This document shows positions 34,947 to 48,671 of a stretch of DNA of 64,000 nucleotides, piece after piece; the first letter of the stretch is position 1, and each line of letters opens with the position of its first letter. The translations under genes and the position numbers were made by a program. Source of the stretch: Plantago ovata (Eukaryota; Streptophyta; Magnoliopsida; Lamiales; Plantaginaceae); the NCBI GenBank assembly GCA_028274465.1, contig CM051455.1:110730261-110794260 (forward strand). The letters run 5' to 3'. Below the pieces are notes generated by a model. That model made no database searches, had not been told where the DNA came from, and saw only the letters and a list, made by a program, of their open reading frames with translations.

Positions 34947-37900
34947 CTAGAGCCAGTCACCTTTATGCCTAATGCCCAGATTAGCATAATGTCTTAAGTG
35001 GACTTCCACTGATAAGACCTTGGTGAAAGGATCTGCCACGTTGTCCATGGTAGAGACACGTTCTATACTAACTTCTCCTCTATCTATAATCTCACGTATA
35101 ACGTGATATTTTCTAAGTACATGTACGTTCTTGTCTGTAGATCTAGGCTCCTTTGCTTGAGCGACGGCGCCCGTATTGTCCCAATAAATCGTTATTGGAC
35201 TAGGAGCAGGAACAACCCTCAATTCCTTCAAGAACTCTGAAATCCAGACAGCTTCTTACGAAGCTTCTGATCCAGCAATGTACTCGGCTTCTGTGGATGA
35301 GTCAGCAATCGTGGCTTGCTTAGAACTCTTCCAACGGATAGCTCCTTCGTTCAATTTGAATACGTATCCTGTCTGTGACTCAAAGTCATGAGGATCTGAT
35401 TCAAATCCAGCGTCGACATACCAAGACATCTTTAATTCTGGTTCTCCACCAAACACCAAGAACATCTCTTTAGTCCGTCTAAGGTACTTAAGAATGTTCT
35501 TCACAGCAGTCCAGTGAGGCACTCCTGGATTCTGTTGGTTTCGACAAGTGACACTAAGCGCATATACCACATCGGGCCTTGTGCAATTCATTGCATACAT
35601 TATAGACCCTACTGCCGAAGCATAGGGCACACGACTCATTGCATTTCTTTCTTCATCAGTTTTAGGACCATCCTTAACTGATAAGATAATCCCATGCCTA
35701 GCTGGGAGAAAGCCTCTCCTTGAGTCGTCCATCTTATAACGCTTCAGTATTTTGTTGATGTAGGTGGACTGTGTCATTCCCAACATCCTCTTGGATCTAT
35801 CTCTAAAGATCTTGATCCCTAGGATGTAGTTCGCTTCACCCAAGTCCTTCATCGAGAAGGTACTTGATAACCAAACTTTAGTCTCTTCTAGCATAGAGAC
35901 ATTGTTTCCCATGATCAAAATGTCATCTACATAAATGATCATGAAAACAACTCCTTTGTTGTTGTGTCTCGCATAGGCACAGGGATCTTCCTTGCTTCTG
36001 ATGAAGTCAAACGATTTGACAGCTTCATCAAAGCGGATATTCCAGCTCCTTGACGCTTGCTTTAGCCCATAGATGGATCTTTGTAATTTGCATACAGCAG
36101 TTGGCCTGGTTTTACTAATAAAACCTTCCGGCTGTACCATATAGACCTCTTCCTCAAGGTTGCCATTGAGGAAGGCTGTCTTTACATCCATCTGCCAGAT
36201 TTCATAATCATAGTAGGCAGCTATCGCAAGTAGAATTCGAATGGACTTCAATTTTGCTACTGGTGAAAAGGTTTCATCGTAATCGATGCCATACCTTTGC
36301 GTGTAGCCTTTCGCCACAAGCCTAGCTTTGTGCGTTTGTACCTTGCCATCGGCATCTGTCTTTCGTTTAAAGACCCATTTGCACCCAATTGGTCTAACCC
36401 CTTGGGGCAAGTCTACCAAGTTCCAAACTTGGTTCTGGTACATTGAATCCATTTCTAATTCCATGGCCTCTTGCCATTTGTCTGAGTCAATATCAATTAT
36501 TGCCTCTTTGTAGGTCTCGGGATCTTCCCGATCTGATAAACCGACATCAAGTTCACTGATGTCTTCTATCATAAGGCTTTGCTTCTAAGGTTATCTAAGG
36601 ATCCTCTTCGACCTACGGAGCTCGACTTGTTCTGGTGCTTTTCTTTTCTGGCTTCGTGTAACACGAACATTATCAGTGGGTACTGATGCAGCTGGTCGTT
36701 GGGCTACGACCCCGTTCCCTAGCGGGAGGCTGCTCTTGTGCAACTTGTTGCATAGGTTGGTTGACAACGGGTTCTATTGGTGTGGTTTCAACTGTTGATC
36801 TAATCATAGGACTCCCACTGACTATGACATGCCTAGCAAGTGTCATATCATCACCCTTGTCTGCTTCGAAAGCTCCCACTGAACTTGAGTCCAAATCAGA
36901 AGATTTAGAGACCGCATGTTCGCGCGTGCCAAAGTCTTGAATTTCTTCAAGTTCTATCATATCATCTAACCTCTCTTCTTCGAGGTATTCAGCTTCTAAA
37001 AACTTGACGTTTCTAGATACCATCACCTAGTGATCTTCAGCATGATAGAATTCATAGCCTCTCGTCTAACGAGGATAGCCTATGAAATATACTTTGACAC
37101 CCTTGGCATCTAACTTATCAGTGAGCATCAGTTTGACTATCGCAAGAAAGCCCCAAGGTCTAAGATAGCCCAGTGAGGGCTTCTTTCCCTTCCATAAGTC
37201 ATAAGGAGTTTTCTCCACTGATATAGATGGTACACGGTTCAGAATGTAGATTGCAGTTTGTAGTGCATATCCCCATAGATGTTTTGGAAGAGTCGAGAAT
37301 CCAATCATTGATCTCACCATGTCTAACAGAGTTCGATTCCTTCTCTCAGATACACCATCTAACTGTGGTGTTCCAGGAGGAGTCCATTGCGATTGAATTC
37401 CAATTTACTTCAAGTAGTCGATAAATTCTTCACTAAAATATTCACCTCCTCGATCTAATCGAAGAGTGACTATCCTTAGGTTCAATTCATTCTCGACCTC
37501 ATTCCTAAACTCCTTGAATTTCCCAAAGATCTCGGATTTATTCGTCATAAGATAAATATATCCATACCTTGAGAAATCGTCAGTAAAGGTAACGAAGTAA
37601 GGATAACCCCCACGCACATGGACTTTAAAAGGTCCACATACATCAGTATGTATGAGCTCTAAGCAGCGAGTGGCACGAACACCTTGTCCAACAAAAGGTT
37701 TGTTCGTCATCTTACCCTTAACACATGATTCACACGTACCATATGATTCAAAATCAAATGGTTCTAAGTAGTCCAACTTCCTTAGTCTTTGAATCCGTGT
37801 TTAATTGATATGGCCTAGCCAACAATGCCATAGATAAGATGGATTATTCTTCCTACTTGAAGACGGTTGTTTGTTATGTATTTGAAATAAAGGTAGACTA

Positions 37901-38300
37901 CTTTGCAAAATATATAACCATTCACTAAGCGAGTCTTTCCATAATACTGGTCATTTAATAAAAAATAACAAGTATTAGGAAAAACCCAAATTGTCTAACA
38001 ATGGAATGGAAATAATATTTCTGAAAATGGATGGAACAAAATAAACATTATCAAGTTCTAAACATTGTCCCGAAGGTAAATCTATCTTGCTGCGTCCAAC
38101 GCGTTTGGCTTCAACTGGATTGTCGTTCCCAACATGCAAGTCGATTTCACCTTGCTTGACTAGCCTTTGTTCAATGGCCCCTTGCACATTATTATAAATG
38201 TGCGAGCCACAGACTGTATCTAATACCCAACCATTGGAGTCAAAAGTAGTCATGTTCATTTCAATAACAAACATACCTGAGCTAGAACCCGGTGGCTTCT
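34947..38300 (-). pseudogene. Angela-2 pol (protease, integrase, RT, RNase H)
   Basis: On the minus strand the protease/pre-integrase region is near 38230 (NGWVLDT), with a zinc domain including CESCVKGKMTNKPF near 37730. The integrase core follows (LIHTDVCGPF, FTDDFSRYGYIY, LDRGGEYFSEEF). RT starts at KWQEAMELEMDSM and shows KWVFKRK, WQMDVKTAFLNGNLEEEVY, YGLKQASRSWN and the catalytic IYVDDILIMG. RNase H ends with the Angela-type NTGAVAQAKEPRS, HVLRKYHVI and NVADPFTK. Domain order is Ty1/copia. Broken, with several breaks. Confidence 0.85.
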
Positions 38301-39107
38301 TAGCTTGATCTTCCCTTAGCTTAGGGCAATCATTCTTCCAATGCCCTTTCTGCTTACAGAAATGACATTCATTTGTGCGTACCGTTCCGCTTCTCTTGAA
38401 CTTCCTTTTCTGGTTCAGACGCTTAGGCTTATCACTCGAAGTGTTAGCCTTGGCTCCCAAATTTTCCTTACCCTTAGCACCTTGTTTCTCGGGTTTCGGT
38501 TAGACGGTTGCCCAACAAACATGATCGACTTTTCCTTCTTAGGAAGAGTTTGATCATATGTCTTCAGCAGATTATGGAGTTCGGGCAGTGTTACGTCCTT
38601 TGCATTCATGGTGGTTAACGATGAACTGCGAATACGAACTCGATAATGATTGAAGGACAAAGATCACCATGATCTTATTCTCATCTTGAGAACATGTTTA
38701 GACATGTTCCCTCCTTCATTGAGCTTGCATCTGTGTATCTTTTGATCAAATCAAATTCAACACTTCTAGCTGTCGTCTCAAAGAGCGACTCAAGATGCTT
38801 TAGCATCTCATACGGCAACATGCTTTCATGTTGCCTCTGCAGCTCATTGCTCATTGCCGCCAGCATAACACACTGCACGGATCTAGCATCCTCATGATGC
38901 TTATCAGACTTTGCCTTGTTGGCTTGATTCCAAATCAACAGCTTGATCGGCAGTCTGATTCTCGGGACACACGGGATTAGCCTCGTCCAAGAAGTACTCA
39001 ATCCTTTCGTACCTCAGCACCAAACATATATTCCTGATCCAATCTAGGAAGTTTGGTCCGGTCAAAATTTTCTTCTCTAAGACAGCACGGAGCGAGATTC
39101 TCGCCAT
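38300..39107 (-). pseudogene. Angela-2 gag
   Basis: The ATG at 39107 gives MARISLRAVLEKKILTGPNF followed by LDWIRNI, the usual Angela gag opening. The capsid region continues with MLAAMSNELQRQHESMLPYEM, and a zinc knuckle CHFCKQKGHWKNDC closes it near 38350. The product would assemble the particle and bind element RNA. The Angela-1 copy at 43454 reads the same way. Broken. Confidence 0.8.
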
Positions 39108-39675
39108 TTCGGTTTCCAGGAGAAATAATATAGAACGAAAATAATAAATCAACTATTGGAATATTATTTCTAAATACACAGTCAACATAACTAAACAACA
39201 AGGTCCTTTAGCTGTTTAGCTCCCACTATTTTCACATATGCTTGCCCCCACAACAAACATACGGGTAATGTCCAACAAGTTACCGTAGTGGCCAAGATCC
39301 AAATCCATACTATGCTATACTCCAACGGGGGCTGGTCGCATAGCATAATATGACCGGTAGAACTAGTAGAACTATCCAATTGCGTCACGCAACTCTTGGT
39401 TGTTAAATCTAATTTAACCCGATGCCCTACATATTGTACCTATCGAGGTCGCTAGATACAATATGCAGTAAGTCATAACCATAGGCTTACTCTAATCTGA
39501 CAATCACTGCGAGTCTGTAAGACGAGGTCGCCAATACAAGAAAACGCAATGAAAGTTCAAAATTAACGCACCCTATGGAAAGCATCTCAGAAATACATAC
39601 ATATATATATTTCTGTACTTATATTGGTTGGGGCTTGTAGCTTGATGGTTGTTATCAGTCATCTACAAACAAATA

Positions 39676-39842
39676 AGGGCGCCGCCTAACCATCATGCAT
39701 GAACGGTCTACGCGTAATGGATACCGCCTATCCATTCTAGTTCTAAACGCGGTCAAGCACATAATGGGTGCCGCCTACCCATACATAAATATGCGGTCCG
39801 ACATATAAGAGGGCACCGCCTACCCTCACATTCATAGCGGTC
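39676..39842 (-). repeat. Tandem array of covarying hairpins in the Angela-2 leader
   Basis: Four units of about 45 bp. Three form clear stems on either strand: ATGGATA/TATCCAT at 39717-39735, ATGGGT/ACCCAT at 39764-39782, and GAGGG/CCCTC at 39809-39827. The first unit (39676-39692) is weak. All the loops carry CCGCC (GGCGG on the element strand). Between the hairpins a GCGGTC word recurs at 39749, 39793 and 39837, with ACGGTC near 39704. Confidence 0.8.
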
Positions 39843-40522
<680 letters not shown>

Positions 40523-40527
40523 TTTTG

Positions 40528-40662
40528 AAAACGTGGAAACGTGGGACGGCCGTCCCCCCGGTGCCCGTGGCCCCGGGCGCCCGGCGCCCGCGGCACGCGG
40601 GTACTGGGCGCCGCGGGTGCAGGCGCCCGGCCGCCGCCTGCGCGACGCGGTCGGCTCGGTCG
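40528..40662. other. GC-rich block of about 135 bp in the Angela-2 leader
   Basis: A block of very high GC content lies between a poly-T run and the AT-rich PBS-proximal leader. It contains many short inverted repeats (GGCGCCCGG, GGACGGCCGTCC). The surroundings are almost pure A and T. Confidence 0.8.
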
Positions 40663-40823
40663 AAAACATATATATTTCAATTTTTTTTTTTTGAAAAATA
40701 TAAATTTTAAATTTATATAAAAAACAAAACTTTTAAAAATCGAATTTATCATGGAATCAATTGCATCCACATATCTACAAAATCATACAATATATATACG
40801 TATATACGTAATCAATTAACCTC

Positions 40824-40835
40824 GCTCCGATACCA
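40824..40835 (-). promoter_or_regulatory. Primer-binding site of Angela-2
   Basis: Minus-strand TGGTATCGGAGC lies 1 nt after the LTR end. It is a close variant of the methionine-tRNA complement. Confidence 0.8.
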
Positions 40836-40836
40836 C

Positions 40837-42911
40837 TGTAAGAAAATATGGTCAGAGTAACCCCTAGGGTACGCAGCGGAATTTTAAAAATTTTCTTAAC
40901 ATACAGGTTAATTGATTATGCATATGTCGTATATATATAAACACGTCAATTAGAAGACTAACCTTACTTCCAAAGCAGCTTCCAAGTCTTCGCAATATTC
41001 CGGTGTATCTTCTCCTTCGTCGAAGTCGAAGATATCTACAATACTCTGTATATCTGCAAGACAATAAGAGTTAGTTTCCAGCTCCTAGAACCTCAACCTT
41101 GATATCCACGGATGAATAGCCTATCGGAAGAATGCTAGGATATTCTTTGTGTGACCAAGAAGACGGGGCGGCAATTCCCTCCGGTGGTGGTGCGCGCGCG
41201 TGAGGCTAAGGGAGGAGGGGAGAGTTTTATTTTCTCTAAGAAAACTGGGTAGAATAACTGTGTCTGAAATTGTATGTAAAACTCTCTCCAATAGTCTACT
41301 ATATATAGTAGTTTATAGAAGCCTAAAGCATAAGCAATTAGACTTCGTAAAGGAATAAGAATCTAATTCTTATCCCACAAGGAAACCAATATCAAGTCTA
41401 GATTCATTCCCAATCAAATTAAAACTCAATCAGGAAAATCTAACTTATCCGTTGGACTTCTAATAAAGGAAGGAGTCGAACTCCTTCCCCCAACCAGTCA
41501 CGCGCGCGCGTGCGCCTTGTCCTACGGGACGTGGGTCCCAATTTTGGGACCCACTTATATTTCTAAGGCAATCCAAACTCCAAGTAGATTTTGTCCAAGT
41601 GCATATGTCAATTCTAAATTAACATATCCTTTATAATCAAACCTCCATTATATTTCCAAAATATAATCTTTAATTGTATTTACATAAAATACAATTAATT
41701 AGCCAATTGAATTAATAATTCCGAATCATTAATTGAGCCACCCAATATTGTAATTAATTCCAAATCAATTATAATCCATCAATCACAATTAATTCCAAAT
41801 TAATTGCGATTCCATCTTCAAGGATATTCTGATAGACTGAATCACCACATAGTGTGACCCATAGGGCCTCATTGTATTAAGCAAGTCCTAGACTAGGCAA
41901 CATGGAATTCCTAGACGGTTCCATTTGCAATATTAATACGTGAGAACGTTTGAGAGGTTTCTCAAAGCTAACCCTTTCGTTGCGAAGCCTGTTGCGCTCA
42001 ACGCGGTGATGGTAACGTCCCTTCATCTGACTTGCTCGAATGTATCTAGGATCGATGAAGTGTCTATCCCAATAATACATCCACGGGCGTCTCAGGGAAT
42101 TTCTTGGTTAAGATATACTTATGACCATCATAATATATCATTTGCACTGGCCAGTGACTTTACCAACACAACTATGCAGACTATGAGCAGTGCTCTCCTG
42201 TGCTACACTTGAGAGATGAATCCTTCACAGAATCACTTATCACCCCATTTGTATTTAGCCATAATCATGGATCGTGTCTTAGGTCAGCTGCTTATTCAGA
42301 GCAGACATCGACGGGTCCACCAAGGATATGGGGCAACAAATGTGATGATAAAGTCCTGTAAGTGCAAAGGACGAATGGCATCACTTCGACAACTCACCGG
42401 TTCCCATAGACACGTCGGTGTAGAGTATACATCGATGGGAGTGTCCGGTGGGTACTTCCATTGTTCGATAAAGCTTCTTCGAACAACTATGCGCAGTTAT
42501 GGGAACGTTCCTTGATTGTCCAACAATCCGTTCCGTGGCCGTGGGATCGGCTCACACTTGCTCCAACAAGTATAACCTCCATGCATACTAGTCGTGTCAG
42601 GTTCATTCAGACCCCCACATCCGAGATGTATCACGACTAGGAAGAGTTTGGGATAGATGATAACTCACATAGCTCCCACTAACTGTGTGATCGGTTATCT
42701 ATCCGAGGGGACATGTTTAATATCAATACAGACAGCAATGAAGATATGACATGCTGCAGCCTGGTGTTATATAAATATGAAAGTGATACTCAATAGTAAA
42801 ATGCAACAAACATATATTATATTATGTTGACCTGTGTAATAGTACATATATGTCCTCTATAAGGGAACCCTGCCCTTAGTAAGGACTGTCTCTAGGACAT
42901 ATACACTATCA
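40837..42911 (-). repeat. 5' LTR of Angela-2 (2,075 bp)
   Basis: On the minus strand it runs from TGATAGTGTATATG (42911) to TTTTCTTACA (40837). It carries a CG-alternating run near 41500 and a TATA palindrome near 41300. The flank 42912-42916 is ATAAC. Confidence 0.85.
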
Positions 42912-44931
42912 ATAACAACCCTCAAGCTACAAGCCCCAACTAATATAAGTGCAGAAATATGTATATGTATGTATTTCTGAGATGCTTTCCATGGGGTGCT
43001 TTAATTCTGAACTTTCATTGCGTTTCCCTGTATTGGTGACCTCGTCTTGCAGACTCGCAGTGATCGTCAGATTAGAGTAAGCCTATGGTTATAACTTACT
43101 GCATATTATATCTAGCGACCTCGATAGGTACAATATGTAGAGCATCGAGTTAAATTAGATTTAACACCCAAGAGTTGCATGACACAATTGGATAGTCCTA
43201 CCGGTCATATTATGCTATGCGACCAGCCCCCATTGGAGTATAGCATAGTATGGATTTGGATCTTGGCCACTACGGTAACTTGTTGGACATTACCCGTATG
43301 TTTGTTTTGGGGGAAAGCATATGTGAAAATAGAAGGAGCTAAACAACTAAAGGACCTTGTTGTTTAGTTATGTTGACTGTGTATTTAGAAATAGTATTTC
43401 AATAGTTGATTTATTATTTTCGTTCTATACTAATTCTCCTAAGAAAAACCGAAATGGCGAGTATCTCGCTCCGTGCTGTCTTAGAGAAGCAAATTTTGAC
43501 CGGACCAAACTTCCTAGATTGGATCAGGAATATACGTTTGGTGCTGAGGTACGAAAAGATTGAGTACGTCTTGGACGAGGTCATTCCCGTGTGCCCCGAG
43601 AATCAGACTGCCGATCAGGTTGCTGCTTGAAATCAAGCCAACAAGGCAAACTCTGATAAGCATCATGAGAATGCTAGATCCGCGCAGTGTATTATGCTGG
43701 CGGCAATGAGCAATGAGCTGCAGAGGCAACATGAAATCATGTTGCCGTATGAGATGCTGAAGCATCTTGAGTCGCTCTTTTAAGACGACAGCTAGAAGTG
43801 TTGAATTTGATTTGATCAAAGAGATACACAGATGCAAGCTCAATGAAGGAGGGAACATGTCTGAACATGTTCTCAAAATGATTGGTGTCTTTGAGAAGCT
43901 TGCCGATGCCGGTGTCAAGCTGGAGAATAAGATCATGGTGATCTTTGTCCTTCGATGATTGCCGAGTTCGTATTCGCAGTTCATCATTAACTACACGATG
44001 AATGCGAACGATGTAACACTGCCCGAACTCCATAATATGCTGAAGACATATGATCAAACTCTTCCTAAGAAGGAAATGTCGATCATGTATGTTGGGCAAC
44101 CGTCTAACCCAAACCCGTGAAACAAAGGTGCTAAGGGTAAGGGAAAGTTGGGAGCCAAGGCTAACACTTCGAGTGATAAGCCTAAGCATCTGAACCAGAA
44201 AAGGAAGTTCAAGAGAAGCGGAACGGTACACACAAATGAATGTCTTTTCTGTAAACAGAAAGGACATTGGAAGAAAGATTGCCCTAAGCTGAGGGCAGAT
44301 CAAGCTAGGAAGCCGCCGGCTTCTAGCTCAAGTATGTTTGTTATTGAAATGAACATGACTACTTTTGACTCCAATGGTTGGGTATTAGATACAGCATGTG
44401 GCTCAAACATTTGTAATAATGTGCAGGGGCTAATTGATCACAGGCTAGTCAAGCAAGGTGAAATCGACTTGCATGTTGGGAACGACAATCCAGTTGAAGC
44501 CAAACGCGTTGGACGCTGCAAGATAGATTTACCTTCGGGACAATGTTTAGAACTTGATAACGTTTATTTTGTTCCATCCATTGTCAGAATATTATTTTCA
44601 TTCCATTATTGGACAATTTGGGTTTTTCCTTTCGATTTGCTAATAATACTTGTTATTTTTCATTAAATGACCAATATTATGGAAAAGCTCGCTTAGTGAG
44701 TGGTTTATATATTTTGCAAAGTAGTCTACCTTTATTTCAAATACATAACAAACAATCGTCTTTAAGTAGGAAGAATAATCCATCTTATCTATGGCATTGT
44801 GGGCTAGGCCATATCAATGAAACACGGATTCAAGGACTAAGGAAGTTGGACTACTTAGAACCATTTGATTTTGAATCATATGGTACATGCGAATCATGCA
44901 TTAAGGGTAAGATGACGAACAAACCTGTTAG
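42912..44931 (+). mobile_element. Angela-1, right part (leader, gag, protease, pre-integrase)
   Basis: In plus orientation the sequence resumes at AACAACCCTCAAGCTACAAG, which corresponds to the Angela-2 leader at about 39640. Gag starts at ATG 43454 (MASISLRAVLEKQILTGPNF). A zinc knuckle, CLFCKQKGHWKKDC, is near 44250 and a protease-like WVLDTACGSN near 44385. A GLGHINETRIQGLRKLDYLE/CESCIKGKM pre-integrase segment runs up to 44931, where the Tat-2 LTR starts. Broken. It is the same family as Angela-2 with scattered differences. Confidence 0.8.
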
Positions 44932-45745
44932 TGTTGAAATATGTCCAGTCCACATGTACAAACTGGAGCGGTCTAAGAGCGCGACAAAGCATCATAGGCC
45001 GTCCCTCAATGGGCGCGACCACACCCAAGTATGTCACTAAGGTGTGGTTCGACCAATATAGGGTCCGACCATCACTAAGAGGCCAACCCTCAAAATAAGC
45101 TCATCACAAGGACAAAGCAGCTATTGAGCTCGAGGAGGCCTTACGTCAACGTAACACTCTCTGAGAGAAACTAGGCAGAGCACTACTCGGACCACCAACG
45201 TAAGATGAAGGCACGAGGACACCTGGGCAACCACCCATTGTCGCTCCAAGTGGGGCCCCTCCTCCAGATTACTAAGTGGGACCTGAAATGACCATCTTGC
45301 CCTCTCAACCCTAGCCATGATGTTTGGGCCAAGGCCCATGGACCTCCTTCATGGGCTTGGGCCTAAGGAGGCTTCAATTCCGTCCGGACACTTGTCACGA
45401 TCCTACGAGGTCTGACATTAAAAGTCTACGAGTATATAAAGGACTCATTCATTACCCAGCGGGTAAGCATTGACACCTCTCACCTACCACTCACCCACCA
45501 CATTTACTACTCGTACCAGGGAAGCCTCACAACTCCCTACTCGTAAAGTCGTCACTCCGGTCTGATATCTTACAGACCGGGCAAGAGACACTAACCCCCC
45601 CCCCCTCCAGTGTATTTCAGGTACGAGGAAGCTACAGAAAGGTTCACTACCAATCCAAGAGGAACACTACATGAAGAAGAACTAGAATAGCTTAGATTGA
45701 CGATCCATTGCGAACTTAGGAAGAAGTACGAATTACCCTTCAACA
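44932..45745 (+). repeat. 5' LTR of Tat-2 (814 bp)
   Basis: It starts TGTTGAAATATGTCC and ends ACCCTTCAACA. A TATA box TATATAAA is at 45433-45440. A PBS-type TGGCGCCGTCTGTGG begins at 45748. Confidence 0.85.
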
Positions 45746-45747
45746 TT

Positions 45748-45762
45748 TGGCGCCGTCTGTGG
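45748..45762 (+). promoter_or_regulatory. Primer-binding site of Tat-2
   Basis: TGGCGCCGTCTGTGG, two bases after the LTR, is the typical Tat-lineage primer site. The tRNA is not assigned. Confidence 0.75.
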
Positions 45763-45789
45763 AGTTGAGGGACTTCATCAACCGCTTTC

Positions 45790-46370
45790 ATGAAGCAGCC
45801 CTCCATTTTCAAGATCACTAGATCAATGAGAGGAAAGAATATTTGTATGGTAACACTACCAACATCAAGTTCCAAGACGTACTCTCAGCATCGTGTGTGG
45901 AGAATGAAGCACAACTTGCCAAGGTTTGCAAGGATTTCCTCGAGGCCGAGGAATTCCAAAAAACCGTCACAGTGAGAACCAATCCTCCCAAAGAAAAAGG
46001 GAAGGAAAATTAAAAAGAGAAGGAGTACCCTCCTCGCCCGCAAAATCTCGAAAAGCAAAGGAAAGATCAAAAGCATGGGTTGATCAAAGAGGGTCACTCT
46101 AGAAATGATTTCAGAGACAAGAGGTCTCCTCCTAGGAGGTCACCTCCAAGACGATATAGCAACTACACAGACTTAAATAGGCCAAGATCCGACATCTTGA
46201 ACTATATAGTCTCGAGGAAGCTAGACGTCTCCTGGCCACCACCGATTAGAGAAAACCAAAGGAACAAGAGTTCGGAGAAATTTTGCAAGTTCGACAAGGG
46301 GAAAGGGCATACCTCTGATGAGTGCGTCGAGCTCAAGAACGAAATTGAGAGGATGATACGCAATGGCTAG
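45790..46370 (+). pseudogene. Tat-2 gag remnant
   Basis: The C-terminal part of a Tat gag is readable: a Pro/Arg-rich RSPPRRSPPRRYSNYTDL, LNRPRSDILNYI, and a zinc-finger-like FCKFDKGKGHTSDECVELKNEIE. The region from the PBS to here is only about 600 bp. Tat gags normally need well over 1 kb, so most of the capsid part is missing. Broken. Confidence 0.65.
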
Positions 46371-48671
46371 TTGGTTAGCTACATCCGGGAGGAGGAACCT
46401 TTGGCAATCTTGCCTCCACCACCTCAAAGTGGGAGCGACCACCATTACCAAGGTAACCCTCATAATTACCGCCCCGTGAATGGAAGCATCCACACTCTTA
46501 CAATTGCGGGAGGACCCGCGGGAGGTGACACTCGTAATCAAAGGGGGATTACGGCGAATAATCTTAGAGTCCGAGATGTGAAGTATGCTCAAGCCGCACG
46601 ACCGGGAACCAATGTTATCTGTTTCGATGATAGTGAGATACCTCTGAGGCATGCCGGAGGAGGGAACATCTATGATCCTTGTGTCCCACTTGTAATTTCC
46701 TTGGATGTTCAATCATAGAAGTTAGGAAGGATCCTCGTCGACACCGGATGTTTGGCTAACTTGATTTTCACCGGAACCTTGAAGAGGATGCAAATGAATC
46801 CAAGAGAAGGGCTCAAGGAAGTGAGGAGCGCATTGGTAGGGTTTGGAGGACAACCTATCATGCCACTCGGAATGATCAACCTCACGGTGTCAATGGGTAG
46901 CGCTCCTCGACGAGTGACGCAACATGTTCCTTTTGTGGTCGTCGATATGCCCTTTGATTAGTTTGAAGTCCTAGGCCGACCCGGTCTCTCTCAATTCCGA
47001 GCCATAGTGTCTACAGTCCACAACAAGTTAAAGTTCCCCACTCCTTTGGGAATTGGATAAGAGGTAGGAAACATACGAGAAGCATGGGAATGCTACACCA
47101 TGTCAGCCAAGTTCACTTCTAGGGTTGCCATTGGAGAACCCAACCCGGGCCAATCATCCGAGGAGACACCCCTGGTTCACAATGCACCTTATCGTTTCTA
47201 CACGGTTCGGCGAGTGAAGAGAAAGTCAAAAAAGCCAAGTCCGTCACTTAGGCGAAGAAAAGCAATCATGAAGAAAGACAAGGATACTCTAGTAGGAGCT
47301 GTTATGGAGCTCGAGGAATATCAAGTGATTCCACCAATCCCACCATCTTCCAAAAAGAAGAAATTCTTTGAGGAAAACAAAATTGAAGCAAGAGAAACCC
47401 TGGAAGAAGTCCAAATTGTCGAAGGAAGTGCCGACAAGGTCACGAAAATTGGTACCGAGATGACTACAAAAGTCAGGATGAAACTCATCCAATGTTTGAG
47501 AGATAACAACGACATCTTCGCGTGGAGTACCGAGGACCTCAAGGGGATCGACCCACGAATCGTTGTTCACCGTCTAAACGTCAACCCGTCGATCACCCAC
47601 ATCAGAGAAAAGCAAAGAGACTTCAGCGCGGAAGATAATGCCATCATCGAAGCTGAAGTACAAAGACTTCTTAAGGCCGGTCACATCAAGGAGGTGAGAT
47701 ACTCCGATTGGGTATGCAATGTGTTCCTCATGGAGAAGGGTCCGGGCAAGTGGAGAATGTGCAACAACTTCACAAGGCTCAACAAGTTCTGCCCGAAGGA
47801 TCCCTACCCTCTCCCACGGATCGACCAGCTGGTCGATTCCACTGCTGGATGCGCCCTCTTGAGTTTCATGGATGCATACCAGAGCTTCTACCAAGTCAAA
47901 ATGGCCAAAGATGATGTGCCCAAGGCTGCCTTCTTCGCTAATGGCAATGTATATTGCTTCAACGTGATGCCATTCGGTCTCAAGAACGCCGGAGCGACCT
48001 ACCAAAGGCTAGTCAACAAGATGTTCAAAGAAGAGCTGGGTAAAACAATGGAAGTGTATGTTGATGATATGCTCGTCAAGAGCAAGACCGAGGAGCAACA
48101 AGTAGGTTACTTGGCAAAATGCTTCTCAATCTTGAGAAAGTATGGCATGAAGCTCAACCCAGCGAAGTGTACCTTCGGAGTCAAAGGAGGGAAGTTCCTC
48201 GGTTACATGGTAACAGAGAGAGGAATAGAAGCAAACCCTGAGAAAATCAAGGCCATCCTCGATCTTCCTCAACCTGAATCCATCAATGAGGTGCAACAGT
48301 TGGTCGGAAAGTCAATCGCATTGAGTAGATTCATCTCGAGGTCTGCCGAGAAAAATCTCCCATTTTTCAAAGTGCTAAGAAAGAGCAGCCACTTCGAGTG
48401 GACGAAAGAATGCGAGGAAGCCTTCGAGAAGCTGAAAGAGTATCTACTCGCTCCCCCACTATTGTCAAAATCCATAGAAGGAGAGGTGCTTTACTTTTAC
48501 CTAGCAGCAACTGGAGAAGCTATCAACTCGGTCTTAGTGCGAATCCAAGGTAACGAACACTTGCCTATCTACTACTTGAGCAAAGTACTCGCTGGAGCTG
48601 AAACGTGGTACATGGATATCGAGAGGCTATCCTTCGCCCTCGTTTATACGGCAAGGAGGTTGAATCCCTAG
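46371..48671 (+). pseudogene. Tat-2 protease and reverse transcriptase
   Basis: A protease segment is visible near 46740-46960 (RILVDTG, then ALVGFGGQPIMPLGMINL and FVVVDMPF). The RT begins after a Lys-rich linker and shows DIFAWSTEDLKGIDP, WRMCNNFTRLNKFCPKDPYPLPRID, LLSFMDAYQSFYQVKM, FNVMPFGLKNAGATYQRLVN and the catalytic EVYVDDMLVKSK. The thumb (FLGYMVTERGIEANPEKIKAI) and the first RNase H-like connection follow to about 48671. The RT core is recognisable throughout. The order and wording are Tat-lineage Ty3/gypsy. Broken. Confidence 0.85.

Noticed and set aside
47574-48005. Long antisense frame inside the Tat-2 RT
   Set aside because: It is a shadow of the RT coding sequence. No independent signal supports it.
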